Assembly: GCA_049322335.1 (NCBI GenBank)
Contig: JBMORL010000055.1
Span: 1 to 64,000, forward strand
From: JBMORL01 sp049322335
GTDB taxonomy: Bacteria; Bacteroidota; Bacteroidia; Flavobacteriales_D; UBA2798
DNA: 64,000 nucleotides
Reading direction: 5' to 3'
This document shows positions 33,920 to 43,309 of this stretch, one piece after another. The notes under the pieces are model-generated. The model saw only the letters and a program-made list of their open reading frames with translations. It was not told the origin of the DNA and made no database searches. The translations under genes and the position numbers were made by a program. Position 1 is the stretch's first letter, and each line of letters starts with the position of its first letter.

Positions 33920-35578
33920 ATGAAAACTATTTTTACACTTTTTCTTTTAGCGGTTGCCTGTATGGCAGAAGCAGTTGTTCCGGCAGATGAAATGCACGAA
34001 CAGAAAGTGGAAGCCAAACCTTCGGCTGTTACGGTATTTTTAACCGGTGCAGAATTAGGATACAAAACTTCTGTAAAACTTAAAAAAGGAAAAAACCTTG
34101 TAAAGTTTACAGGGCTTTCCTCCAAAATGGATCCGGGAAGTATTGTAGTGGATGTTGAAGATAAAAAAATGGTAATCCTTTCGGTATACAGCACCAATAA
34201 TTTCCTGGCTCAAATGGAAAAAAATCCGAAAGTAAAAGCAGTACGCGACACGTTAGATAACGTAAAAGACCGGCTGGCTAAAGTATCGTTCAGAAAAGAA
34301 ACGCTGATGAAGGAAAAGGAAATGCTGTTTAAGGATAATTACATTTATACAGACAATGAAATTGCGAGCCTTAAAGAATATGTCGAATTCTGCCGCACAC
34401 GCAGGCATGAAATCAATGAAGAATTACATGTATTGAATAAACGCGAAGCAAAGCTTACAGAAGAAGTAAACAGCTTAAACAAACAAATGACGGAAATGAA
34501 TGTGCAGATGGGAATGCCGAGTTCGGAAGTGATGGTGCAGGTGGATGCGGTTTCTGAAGCAACGGTAAATATGGAACTGAAATACCGTGTGCTCGATGCA
34601 GGATGGGCGCCCAAATACGATATCCGCGTAGAAGGTATCGGTAAACCGGTGAATCTTTATTATAAAGCCAATATTTATAATAACTCGGGTGTCGACTGGA
34701 ATGAAGTAAAAATAAAATTGTCTACAGCCGATCCGATGCAGGGAGCACAATACCCGAGAATGGAAGGCTGGGACCTGAAACAAAATGTAACTTCTACACA
34801 AAGTTACCAGCAGGCACAAAAACAGGTGAGCCAGCTTTCACAGGAAAATAAGAACGTAAAGTTCACCACTATCGAAGTGGATGAGCTCAGCGCAGAATTT
34901 GATATTGCGCAACCCTATACCATTCCTTCCGATAGCCGTCCTTATCTCGTAGATGTCAATAACAAGCAACTCGAGGCACGTTATGAATACGTAAGTGTTC
35001 CTAAAATGGATAAAGATGCTTTTCTTGTGGCAAAAGTGGTGGGCTGGACAGAGTTGAGCCTGGTGTCGGGGAAAGCCAGCGTATATTACAACGGAACTTA
35101 TATTGGCCAATCGTCTATTAATATTTTCGAAATGTCGGATACACTGGAGTTGTCGCTGGGACGTGATAATAAAATTGCCGTTTCCCGAATCAAAAAATCA
35201 GAGCTCAACGATCACCAGATTATAGGAAATTATGAGAAAGAAATTTTTAAATATGAGTTCACTGTGAAAAACAACCGCGACATTCCTGTAACGATGAACC
35301 TGCAGGACCAGGTGCCGATGACGAACGATTCGAGGGTAAGCGTAAATATTTCTGAATTATCAGACGGGAAATACGATAAATACAGCGGGCAGGTAAATTG
35401 GGTGGTTACTCTTCAGCCCGGAGAATCAAAATCGTTTAATTTTAATTTTTATGCCAAATACCCGAAAGAATTCAACGAGAATTACCGCCAGGCAAATACT
35501 TTTTATACAAATAACTATAACTGGATAGCAGGAAGAAAAAAAGTAAAATTCAGAACTGTTTCTTCGCCTAGTTTTTAG
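33920..35578 (+). CDS. DUF4139 (MuiA-type) secreted protein
   Basis: 552 residues from the ATG at 33920; an ATG at 33890 would overlap the previous gene and add a non-signal stretch. It has a signal peptide (MKTIFTLFLLAVACMAEA), a DUF4140 N-terminal part (VTVFLTGAELGYKTSV), a coiled-coil centre (about 110-190) and the DUF4139 beta domain (VNMELKYRVLDAGWAPKYDI onward). Homologues are named for the mucoidy inhibitor MuiA of E. coli relatives; the biochemical role is unknown. Confidence 0.88.
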   Translation: MKTIFTLFLLAVACMAEAVVPADEMHEQKVEAKPSAVTVFLTGAELGYKTSVKLKKGKNLVKFTGLSSKMDPGSIVVDVEDKKMVILSVYSTNNFLAQMEKNPKVKAVRDTLDNVKDRLAKVSFRKETLMKEKEMLFKDNYIYTDNEIASLKEYVEFCRTRRHEINEELHVLNKREAKLTEEVNSLNKQMTEMNVQMGMPSSEVMVQVDAVSEATVNMELKYRVLDAGWAPKYDIRVEGIGKPVNLYYKANIYNNSGVDWNEVKIKLSTADPMQGAQYPRMEGWDLKQNVTSTQSYQQAQKQVSQLSQENKNVKFTTIEVDELSAEFDIAQPYTIPSDSRPYLVDVNNKQLEARYEYVSVPKMDKDAFLVAKVVGWTELSLVSGKASVYYNGTYIGQSSINIFEMSDTLELSLGRDNKIAVSRIKKSELNDHQIIGNYEKEIFKYEFTVKNNRDIPVTMNLQDQVPMTNDSRVSVNISELSDGKYDKYSGQVNWVVTLQPGESKSFNFNFYAKYPKEFNENYRQANTFYTNNYNWIAGRKKVKFRTVSSPSF

Positions 35579-35607
35579 TTGTGTGTTGAGTTTTATGAAC
35601 TGAAAAT

Positions 35608-36732
35608 ATGAACAGTATTCAGCTTCCTGTTGAAATTCGAAAAAAAGGCTCTCGCAGCGTGTTGATAACAGGTATTATTTTGATAGTCGGAATTACTGGC
35701 ATGCAGGCGCTAAATTATTTTAGCGGTAACGGAAACTTCGGGGGAAGCGGATGGGGCGGAATGTTGTTTATGTATGCTTTTCTGATGGTGATCATACTGA
35801 TTGGCCTTTTACAACTTAAAAAAGAGTACGTTCACATATCTGTTGAAGGAGTAAAAATGGAAATGTGGACCTTTTTTGGCGGTAAAAAATCTTCATTTGT
35901 TCCTTTGAACGAATACAAATACCTCTATTCTGATATTTTCATCCGTTCCGGTTCAAAAGGAAGTAAACATCACGGGCCGGACAGGATTGTGTATAACATA
36001 AAACTCATTCATTCCAATCGCGATAAATCGGTAGTGATAAAAAGCCGTGTGCTTGCAGATTCTTTTTTGGGTGATGATAATGCAGAATTGGATCATCGCA
36101 ACGATCTCGAACATTTGGCAGAGTTGTTTCAGCTGGATATTGTGGAAACCGATGGAAAAAGAACGGTTTTCCAAAAAGGGATTGACAAAACACGTAGTTA
36201 TAAGGAAACGGACAAAACGGTAAAACAACAGGTAAAAGAAGGAAAATTTCAGCGCAGTTTTGCTTCTTCCGGTGAGTTCCCAAAAGGAATGTATAAATTA
36301 AAACAGGATGGAGACACTATCATCGTTACTGCACAATCTCCGTGGTTGTTTCTTATTTCAATTGCCGTTATCACAGGATGGGTTATATTTTTTCTGAATG
36401 TAGAAAAAACGGCTACTGTATTAAGTATTTCACCCGTGTTTTTTGTTTTTTCCGCTATTTTTATTGTGGCTTCTTTTTTGAAGGATATAACGGTTATCAC
36501 TCCGAAAACAGTAACGCATTCCACCGTAATCGGTAAATTCTATCAAATGCACCGCGCACCTGTTCAACTTAGTGAAGTAGAGGAAGCTGATATACGTTAT
36601 CGTCATTCCAAATACAAAGCTGTTTACCTGAAATCAGATAAAGCCATTGTTTATCTTTTCGGAAATGCTAAAAAACCGCAGCAGGAATGGCTGCTGGATA
36701 AGATCATCGAAATGGTTATCAGGAATAAGTAA
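35608..36732 (+). CDS. Membrane protein with PH-like domain pattern
   Basis: 374 residues with two hydrophobic helices at 19-37 and 52-68, a soluble segment (75-235, with FFGGKKSSFVPLNEYKYL), another pair of helices (about 248-295) and a last soluble part (300-374). The beta-rich soluble parts resemble bacterial PH-type domains of DUF304-like membrane proteins, but I cannot name the family with confidence. It follows the DUF4139 gene by 29 bases. Confidence 0.6.
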   Translation: MNSIQLPVEIRKKGSRSVLITGIILIVGITGMQALNYFSGNGNFGGSGWGGMLFMYAFLMVIILIGLLQLKKEYVHISVEGVKMEMWTFFGGKKSSFVPLNEYKYLYSDIFIRSGSKGSKHHGPDRIVYNIKLIHSNRDKSVVIKSRVLADSFLGDDNAELDHRNDLEHLAELFQLDIVETDGKRTVFQKGIDKTRSYKETDKTVKQQVKEGKFQRSFASSGEFPKGMYKLKQDGDTIIVTAQSPWLFLISIAVITGWVIFFLNVEKTATVLSISPVFFVFSAIFIVASFLKDITVITPKTVTHSTVIGKFYQMHRAPVQLSEVEEADIRYRHSKYKAVYLKSDKAIVYLFGNAKKPQQEWLLDKIIEMVIRNK

Positions 36733-36954
36733 CGTTTTGTCCCGCTGGGACAAATAGCTACGGTGGAGGATACTGTTAAAAATGTTTGGTGCCGCTGGCA
36801 CCAGTTGGAGTTATGTTCCCGAACGCATACTTGTTTTGTTGACATTGTCTGAACCTTTTCATCTAATTCCGTTATAATTCCGGCACCAGAGGTGCCAAAC
36901 ATTTTTAACACACCTAACTCTTATCTTACCTTTGTCCCAGCGGGACAAAACATT
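36731..36954. repeat. REPIN-like nested palindromic element
   Basis: Outer arms AACGTTTTGTCCCGCTGGGA... (36731-36754) and its near complement (36931-36954; one mismatch) each contain the palindrome TTTGTCCC-GCT-GGGACAAA. Inner arms GTTAAAAATGTTTGG (36775-36789) and its exact complement (36895-36909) flank GGTGCC-palindromes. The middle, about 100 bases, shows no gene. Such short nested palindromes are mobile non-autonomous elements moved by REP-associated (IS200-type) transposases; none is encoded here. Confidence 0.75.
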
Positions 36955-37007
36955 ATTTATTAGCTGAATTTTATTTGCCGGCATAATATCTGAAAGGCTT
37001 ACCCCCG

Positions 37008-37088
37008 TGGCAAAGAATACAGCCGCTAATCCTACTGATTAATGCGAATGAGAAAATTCATTAGTGAAAATTCGTGTGATTCGTGGCT
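37008..37088. repeat. Dispersed repeat copy before the CotH gene end
   Basis: Bases 37018-37087, with AGCCGCT, CATTAGTGAAAATTCGTGT and ATTCGTGGC, resemble 15330-15392. The remainder of the 36955-37088 stretch holds nothing recognisable. Confidence 0.5.
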
Positions 37089-40000
37089 TTAGTTGCCAAA
37101 ACAAACCACCTTCACTGTTTTCTCAAAATCTTCTCCCCTGAAATGTACAAAATATGTTCCTGCTGATATCCCGTATGCGTTAGGGTCTATGGTTAAGGTA
37201 TATCTTCCCTCACCGCTGTGGGCGGAAGGAGAAACCACAATGGCCGATTTTTGTCCCAATACATTGTAAAATGCTATTTCCACCTGCTGTTCTGATGGCA
37301 CATCATATACCAGGGTAAGCTGGTCGGAAAAAGGATTGGGATATACTTCAAAATAATTTCCGAGTTTTTCAAAATAGGCTGTAAAAGTTTCGTCTTCGCT
37401 TATATTTAAACGTATGGTAACAGAATCATTTTCCGTGGTAACCAGGTCGTCCGACTTCCAGTATAAAAAACGATAACCGGGTTGGGGAATGGCAGTAAGT
37501 GAAACCGGGTTTCCGTCATAATACACTCCCGACCAGGGTAACGGGCCGGGGGTAATCGTACTGATCTGAACTTTTCCTCCTTCTGCCGGTTGCGATTGAA
37601 GAGTAACATTTACCTGGTTGTTGAGTGCAAATTGTTGTTGTACATAGTAGCGGGCATAGGTGATACGGTTGTCGAGAAAATCAAATAGTGTGTCTATTTG
37701 TATTTCCCATTCCGGAACATTATTGGCTCTCCCGATAAGTCCCGGCCAGGGTGACTGATTTCCCCAGCGATTGAAATGCCGTGTCATTTCGGGCAGCATT
37801 TCATCATGAAAACCGGTAGCCATGTTTTCCATACTAACGGGGTGAAGACAGGTGTTCATCAGGTCGGCATAACGGTTGATGAAATAATTTTTGAATTCAG
37901 CGTTGGCCAGCAAAGCCAGCAGCATTCCCGAATGCGGATTCCACGTGGTGGGATTGATTGCTACATCCAGCATATCAAGGGTGTAATATCCGCCCCAGGC
38001 AGAAGCGAATCCGAGTGAAAGATCGGTGTCCCACAAAACATATCTGAATTTTCCTTCAGGATTATTGGGACGCCAGTATTTGATGTTATTGGTATATGAA
38101 CCCAGCCAGTCAATATTTACTACATAGGTTTCGGTGATAAAGTAATCGCAGAAATTTTCGATATCCAGCATCACTTTCATGCTGTCGTAATTTTGTTGTT
38201 GTGATAAATCATTGCTTACTGCAAAGGTTGCCATTTCAATAAATCCCTGGTTGCTTCCGTTTTTTACGCTTCCGTCAAATTCCAGAAAATCAATATTTTC
38301 TTTTGGCACTCCCGAGTTATCTTCAATATACTGGTCGTTTTGTCTTTCGCGCAGCTCATAAACGCCCCAATATTGTCCGTTGATAAAAAGTAAACACGAG
38401 CGCCCGTCCATGATGTCGATATGGGTTTGTTGTACGCTTTTATTTACGAGGCGGTCGCGCATGTGGCAGGTATTCCAGTCGCTGCCTGCATTTCGTATGT
38501 TGAAACTTTTGAATTCGTTAATGCCTTTATCAGGAAAAAGCCGGTAATTGATTTTATTTCCACCGTAATTATCTTTCACTTTCACCGAAAATCCCCGTTG
38601 TGGCCAGGCCTTTGAAAAGTTACCCTGTATTTTTATTCCGCAACTGGTTTCAAAACACTTCATTCCGTTTTCATCAAAATATTCTACTACGGCTGGACGT
38701 TCCCATTCATTCCAGAAATTGGCTCCGAAATACGGAATATTCACTGTATCTGCGTTTGGCCCCAATACATAAATTCCGTAATTCCAGTCGAAGAGATTAA
38801 AGGGATCGCTGGTTAACGATATAACGGGCATCGTGCTGCTTTCGTTGATGAAATAGGTTTTGGTTACCACCTGCCCCGGCAAAGTATTGGGAACAGAAGG
38901 ATAAACACGCGCACGTATAACCTGCGAACTATCAATGGTAATGGAGGTGGAATACAGGAGTGAACTGGTTAGCGGCTCGCTTCCGTCAATGGTATAACGG
39001 ATAGTTCCGGGAGTGGAGGAAGATAATGTAAGCAGTTGTGTTCCGGGATAAAATCCGCCTTCGAGACTGAAAACGGGAGCAGAAGCATAATCTGAAAAAC
39101 ACGATGCCAGTGTATTGGTAGTATCGGGAGAAGGAATATCAAACAGGCACCAGTTGCTGTTTCCATCGGGAAATCTTCCGCGCGTATTGTTCATCATCAT
39201 TTTCCCCACTGTTTGCTGATCGGCAATAATTCCTGAAGGATTTTTCAGCGTAATAAAAAAACCGTCACTGTCGAGATTGAAGTTGGTATGAAGATTAACC
39301 GCTGCAGGAATCGGATAATACGTTACGGTAGTATCAATCACACCAATGATAAAGTAGGGGATCATGGTAAGATCATCAAGCCCTGATGAATAATTATGGA
39401 CTTGAATGCTCAGCACGTTAGTTCCGGGTTTCAGGGCCTGGTTAACCACATCAGCGCTTACGAAATAAATTCCGGAGAGATTTCCGTTCTGGTACATCTG
39501 CGCTTCATGTTCATCATAGGCACTTACGTTATACAAAGGATGATCACCGTAAATACCAACATTTTCCCTTGCAATTTCCACGTCATTCAGGTAGGCCACG
39601 AACCCGTCATCAAAGTCGGCCAGCAAAGCGGCAATGGCAATTTTGGAAGTATCGGCAATGGTAAATGAAGTGCGCATAAAAACCGAATTCAGCGGTGGGG
39701 TGATGGTGCTGTCGTCTCCGTCACCATAACCTATACTGGCATCACCTGTGGGCCAACCTGAATCATTAAAGGTAATTTCGCGCCAGGTGGATGGAGGATC
39801 GGTAGTGCCCAAAAAATAACGCCACATCAGTTGCGGGTATACCGGCACTTCCCAGTGGTCGAACCAATCGGTGCGGTTTTTTTCGCTGCAGAAAACAGTT
39901 AAATAATCGTTAGGCTGAATAAAAACAGAAGGAAATGTCCAGTTAGTGATATTTTGCCCGCCCTCGCTGTAGGTAAACGTATATCCCTGCAGGTTAACGG

Positions 40001-40169
40001 CAGTCCCCGAAGCGTTATAAAGTTCAATCCAGTCTTCCTGTTCATTTTCTTCATCTACAAATCCGACAGTGGAAGCGGAAGAAATTTCATTGATGACGAT
40101 TTGTGAAAAAGCAGAAGCGGCAGGAAGAATTCCCGTAAATAACGCAAATAGCCGCAAAACTCTGTACAT
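37089..40169 (-). CDS. Secreted CotH-kinase-family protein with lamin-tail domain and T9SS tail
   Basis: A 1026-residue protein: signal peptide (1-22), lamin tail domain (about 24-115; IVINEISSAS and EDWIELYNASG), a jelly-roll insert (about 120-275), a chitobiase-like fold (FN3_7 type, TPGTIRYTIDGSEP, about 385), the CotH kinase domain (about 490-890) with WGVYELRER (about residue 603) and RYVLWDTDLS (about 710), then a bacterial-repeat/FN-like part (TLQSQPAEGG) and a T9SS type A tail. CotH kinases phosphorylate spore-coat proteins in Bacillus; in Bacteroidota they are found on large secreted proteins. Active residues look conserved. Confidence 0.92.
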   Translation of the reverse strand: MYRVLRLFALFTGILPAASAFSQIVINEISSASTVGFVDEENEQEDWIELYNASGTAVNLQGYTFTYSEGGQNITNWTFPSVFIQPNDYLTVFCSEKNRTDWFDHWEVPVYPQLMWRYFLGTTDPPSTWREITFNDSGWPTGDASIGYGDGDDSTITPPLNSVFMRTSFTIADTSKIAIAALLADFDDGFVAYLNDVEIARENVGIYGDHPLYNVSAYDEHEAQMYQNGNLSGIYFVSADVVNQALKPGTNVLSIQVHNYSSGLDDLTMIPYFIIGVIDTTVTYYPIPAAVNLHTNFNLDSDGFFITLKNPSGIIADQQTVGKMMMNNTRGRFPDGNSNWCLFDIPSPDTTNTLASCFSDYASAPVFSLEGGFYPGTQLLTLSSSTPGTIRYTIDGSEPLTSSLLYSTSITIDSSQVIRARVYPSVPNTLPGQVVTKTYFINESSTMPVISLTSDPFNLFDWNYGIYVLGPNADTVNIPYFGANFWNEWERPAVVEYFDENGMKCFETSCGIKIQGNFSKAWPQRGFSVKVKDNYGGNKINYRLFPDKGINEFKSFNIRNAGSDWNTCHMRDRLVNKSVQQTHIDIMDGRSCLLFINGQYWGVYELRERQNDQYIEDNSGVPKENIDFLEFDGSVKNGSNQGFIEMATFAVSNDLSQQQNYDSMKVMLDIENFCDYFITETYVVNIDWLGSYTNNIKYWRPNNPEGKFRYVLWDTDLSLGFASAWGGYYTLDMLDVAINPTTWNPHSGMLLALLANAEFKNYFINRYADLMNTCLHPVSMENMATGFHDEMLPEMTRHFNRWGNQSPWPGLIGRANNVPEWEIQIDTLFDFLDNRITYARYYVQQQFALNNQVNVTLQSQPAEGGKVQISTITPGPLPWSGVYYDGNPVSLTAIPQPGYRFLYWKSDDLVTTENDSVTIRLNISEDETFTAYFEKLGNYFEVYPNPFSDQLTLVYDVPSEQQVEIAFYNVLGQKSAIVVSPSAHSGEGRYTLTIDPNAYGISAGTYFVHFRGEDFEKTVKVVCFGN

Positions 40170-40314
40170 GAGTGGTTTGGTTCATGTAAAGATAGGAGTT
40201 TATTTGATGTAAATGGAAGGGATTATCAACAAAAATCTCACAAGGTATTACTACTATTGCCAACAATGCCTAAAGTCTTCCAGTCTGGCATCTCCTTGTC
40301 TAACTTCTCCCGTC

Positions 40315-42330
40315 TCACTTCAAGTGCCCATCCAGCCACGAATAAAATTCGCGGATCCACAGCAGTGAATTTTGGGGAGAAAGCACCCAGTGGCCTTCAT
40401 TGGGGAAAGACAAAAAGCGGGCTTCAATGCCTTTTATTTTCGCAGCCTGGAAAGCTTCCATTCCCTGGTTAAAGGGAACGCGGAAATCTTTTTCCCCGTG
40501 GATGACGAGAATAGGAGTGTCCCATTTGCCCACAAAATTATGCGGAGAAAATTTTTCATAGCTCACCGGAACATTTTTTTCCCAATAAGGGCCACCTATG
40601 TCCCAGTTGGCGAAAAATAGTTCTTCAGTGGTTCCATACCAGCTTTCGAGATTGAATAAACCACAATGCGATATAAATGTTTTAAATCTTCCGTTGTGCA
40701 CTCCTGCCAGTTGATAAACAGAATATCCGCCATAACTTGCACCAATAGCACCCAGTTTGTTTTTATCCACATAAGAATAAGTGCAGGCTGTATCAATGGC
40801 AGTCAGGTAATCTTTAATGGCTTGTCCGCCCCAGTCGCCACTTATCTGGTCGTTCCATTCCTGTCCGAAGGAAGGTAATCCTCTCCGGTTGGGAGCAATC
40901 ACCACATAACCCTTTGCGGCCATTAGCTGAAAGTTCCAGCGATAGGAGAAAAACTGGCTGACGGTGCTTTGCGGACCTCCCTGGCAATAGAGCAGGGTGG
41001 GATATTTTTTGGCGGGATCAAAATCCACGGGTAGTATCACCCACACCAGCATTTTTTTTCCATCGGTGGTGGTGATCCATTTTTTCTCAATTTTTCCTGT
41101 TTTTAATTTATCGTAAACGGATTTATTGGTGAAGGTGAGTTGAGTTTCCTTTCCGGATTTAATTTCAATTTTATAAAGTTCGGTGGGCATGTTCATGTTT
41201 TGTTTTCCACCCACCAGGAATTTCCCTGCAAACGAAACCGAAACATAATCGTGGTCGCCTGAAGTTACCTGGCGTATTTTGTTTTTGAGGATATCAATTT
41301 CAAAAATTTGTTCTGTACCCAAATACGGGCTGATAAAATAAATAAACTTACTGTCGCTGCTCCACACATATTGAGTAGTGGTTTGGTCAAGTTTTTCGGT
41401 GAGGTTTATTTTTTTTCCTGTGGAAACTTCAAGAATCACAATGTCGTTTTTGTCGGCTTCATTTCCTTCACGTTTCATGCTTTGAAAAGCCATATATTTT
41501 CCATCGGGACTAAATAAAGGAGTTTGATCATACCCCATTCTTCCTTCGGTGATGTTGATGGTTTTTCCTGTGGCAATATCGTAGTGATAGAGATCGGAGT
41601 TGGTGCTTTTGGCGGCTTCGTATCCGTTTTTCTTTTTTGAAGTATAAATAATTTGTTTTCCGTCAGGCGAGAAGGAAATATGTTCTGCACCACCAAAAGG
41701 CATCAGCGGAGAATCGAATCTTTCATCTTTCATAATATCCATTGGCTCAGCCGAGCCGTCAAGGGGATAATAAAAAACATGGCTGTAGGCAAAATCGTGC
41801 CAGTTATCCCAATGGCGGTACATCAGGTCGTTGGTGACGAATGCTTCTGCTTTTGGGAGGTCGGGATATTTTTCGTTGAGTGCCTGGTCGAGTTTTACAT
41901 CCTGTGTAAAGAGAATAGCTGTTCCTGTGCGGTTGTATTGAAAATTATTTACTCCGCCTTCTATTTTGGTAATTTGAGAGGGATTTGTTCCGTCTGCATT
42001 CATTTCATACAATTGGGGTGATCCTGACTCGGTACTGAGGTAAGCAATTTTTATTTCCTTACCAGTTTTCCAGCATTCGTTGAATTCACTTTTGGTTCCC
42101 GATGTTATTTTTTTTGCTTCTCCTCCTTCGATGGAAACAAGATATAGATCGCGGTTGCCTTTATTGGCTTCCATATCATAATAGGTAACACCATACAAAA
42201 TCCATTTTCCATCAGGAGAAACCTGTCCGCCCGATACGCGCCCGAGTTTCCATAATAGTTCGGGAGTAAGGCGATCCTGGGCGGTTAAAGTAAAAGGCAG
42301 AATAAAAATGAGCAGCAATAATTTTTTCAT
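40315..42330 (-). CDS. S9-family peptidase (prolyl oligopeptidase type)
   Basis: From the ATG at 42330 (671 residues; the frame extends upstream without a signal-like start). A signal peptide (MKKLLLLIFILPFTLTAQ) leads to a seven-bladed propeller with PD40-type WD segments (HISFSPDGKQIIY, PLFSPDGKYMAFQS), then an alpha/beta-hydrolase domain with nucleophile Ser in GASYGGYSVYQ (about 532), Asp in HGEKDFRVP and His in FPNEGHWVL. It cuts oligopeptides, probably in the periplasm. The start is separated by 130 bases from the DNA-binding gene on the same strand. Confidence 0.93.
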   Translation of the reverse strand: MKKLLLLIFILPFTLTAQDRLTPELLWKLGRVSGGQVSPDGKWILYGVTYYDMEANKGNRDLYLVSIEGGEAKKITSGTKSEFNECWKTGKEIKIAYLSTESGSPQLYEMNADGTNPSQITKIEGGVNNFQYNRTGTAILFTQDVKLDQALNEKYPDLPKAEAFVTNDLMYRHWDNWHDFAYSHVFYYPLDGSAEPMDIMKDERFDSPLMPFGGAEHISFSPDGKQIIYTSKKKNGYEAAKSTNSDLYHYDIATGKTINITEGRMGYDQTPLFSPDGKYMAFQSMKREGNEADKNDIVILEVSTGKKINLTEKLDQTTTQYVWSSDSKFIYFISPYLGTEQIFEIDILKNKIRQVTSGDHDYVSVSFAGKFLVGGKQNMNMPTELYKIEIKSGKETQLTFTNKSVYDKLKTGKIEKKWITTTDGKKMLVWVILPVDFDPAKKYPTLLYCQGGPQSTVSQFFSYRWNFQLMAAKGYVVIAPNRRGLPSFGQEWNDQISGDWGGQAIKDYLTAIDTACTYSYVDKNKLGAIGASYGGYSVYQLAGVHNGRFKTFISHCGLFNLESWYGTTEELFFANWDIGGPYWEKNVPVSYEKFSPHNFVGKWDTPILVIHGEKDFRVPFNQGMEAFQAAKIKGIEARFLSFPNEGHWVLSPQNSLLWIREFYSWLDGHLK

Positions 42331-42462
42331 CTTTTGATTGATTTGGCGGTGCGAAAATAAAAAAAGACGGCAGAGAGAAAAATCTCTTTTGCCCGAACGC
42401 ACAATGCAGGGGTTGAGCGGCTGATTTTCGGGGATGAACTGATGTGAAAACGGCAAAGCCGC

Positions 42463-42816
42463 TTACTTTGATTTTTTCTTTTTGGTTTTCAGCAGGGTAT
42501 TGATCTCGCGGAGATAATCTACTTCTTTTTCCAGTGATTCGATTTTAGACTTCAGTTTTTCGTTTTGTTTCTGGTATTGCTCCATTTCCTGCTCGGCCAC
42601 CCTGTCGGCAGCAGAAACCGGCCTGATATAATCGTTGAAAAAATCATGATCGAGGACTTTGCCGATCTTGGTTAAAAGCGCTGTGTTGATGCTTTCGTTT
42701 TTGAAAATAACATACACATTCCTGCGTGAATAATTGATTTTCCTGGCAAATTCAATCACTGTCATACCACTGGCCTTCACTTTTTGCTGGATGATTTTCC
42801 CTATATGCACTTTCAT
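42463..42816 (-). CDS. Small helix-turn-helix protein with C-terminal coiled coil
   Basis: 117 residues from the ATG at 42816, because the frame upstream has no consistent start context. A helix-turn-helix of XRE type spans residues 5-55 (IGKIIQQKVKASGMTVIEFA then INYSRRNVYVIF), followed by a heptad-rich coiled coil (about 68-110, EQYQKQNEKLKSKIESLEKE) and a Lys tail, so a dimer is likely. It is divergent from the small gene at 42944. Target unknown. Confidence 0.7.
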   Translation of the reverse strand: MKVHIGKIIQQKVKASGMTVIEFARKINYSRRNVYVIFKNESINTALLTKIGKVLDHDFFNDYIRPVSAADRVAEQEMEQYQKQNEKLKSKIESLEKEVDYLREINTLLKTKKKKSK

Positions 42817-42943
42817 ACTACAAAAGTGTGGAAATGTATGGCTTACACCCCGGAATATGCGTGATATATAAATGCTCATAGTGTGATATATTATTTCACA
42901 TTTCACTTTTTTTGTGTATCTTGGGGCTTTAATTAAAAAACCA

Positions 42944-43150
42944 ATGGGTATGGACGATAACACCAAAGAAAGGAAATTTACCGGTGAGGAAACAGACAGT
43001 ATGTACCAGATTCTCTATGAAATTCATTCAGGATTGAGTGATAAAGAGATGTATTCGGGGATGAAACTCAGCTGTGCCGAACTGGCATGGAAAATTTCTA
43101 TCGAAAGGCTCTTTAGTGAAATGGAAAACAGCCGGAAAGAGAAGCTGTAA
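42944..43150 (+). CDS. Small acidic protein divergent from the HTH gene
   Basis: 68 codons from ATG 42944 (an in-frame ATG at 42950 is also possible). The peptide is acidic and helical (ETDSMYQILYEIHSGLSDKE), no membrane part. A -7-like TATCTTGG lies about 17-25 bases upstream. It faces the coiled-coil DNA-binding gene across a 127-base gap and may be its target or partner. Confidence 0.55.
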   Translation: MGMDDNTKERKFTGEETDSMYQILYEIHSGLSDKEMYSGMKLSCAELAWKISIERLFSEMENSRKEKL

Positions 43151-43186
43151 AAAAAGTACCATGCTTTTTCATTAAATCACCATCTT

Positions 43187-43209
43187 AATTACTGATTTTC
43201 AGTAATTTT
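43187..43209 (+). terminator. Terminator after the small acidic gene
   Basis: AATTACTGA and TCAGTAATT form a nine-base-pair stem around a three-base loop, followed by TTG rather than a long T run. It lies 37 bases after the stop at 43150. Confidence 0.55.
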
Positions 43210-43251
43210 GTTAATTAATCGTTAAAACATAACTTAGTGGTATGAAGTTTG

Positions 43252-43259
43252 TATTTTTG
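43252..43259 (+). promoter_or_regulatory. Probable -7 element for the YceI pair
   Basis: TATTTTTG fits TANNTTTG and lies 50 bases before the first YceI ATG. No -33 TTTG at 19-21 bases. Confidence 0.45.
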
Positions 43260-43309
43260 GACGATGTCAAACCATCCCCTGAAATACAAAGGGTGTAAAA
43301 AAATAAAAA

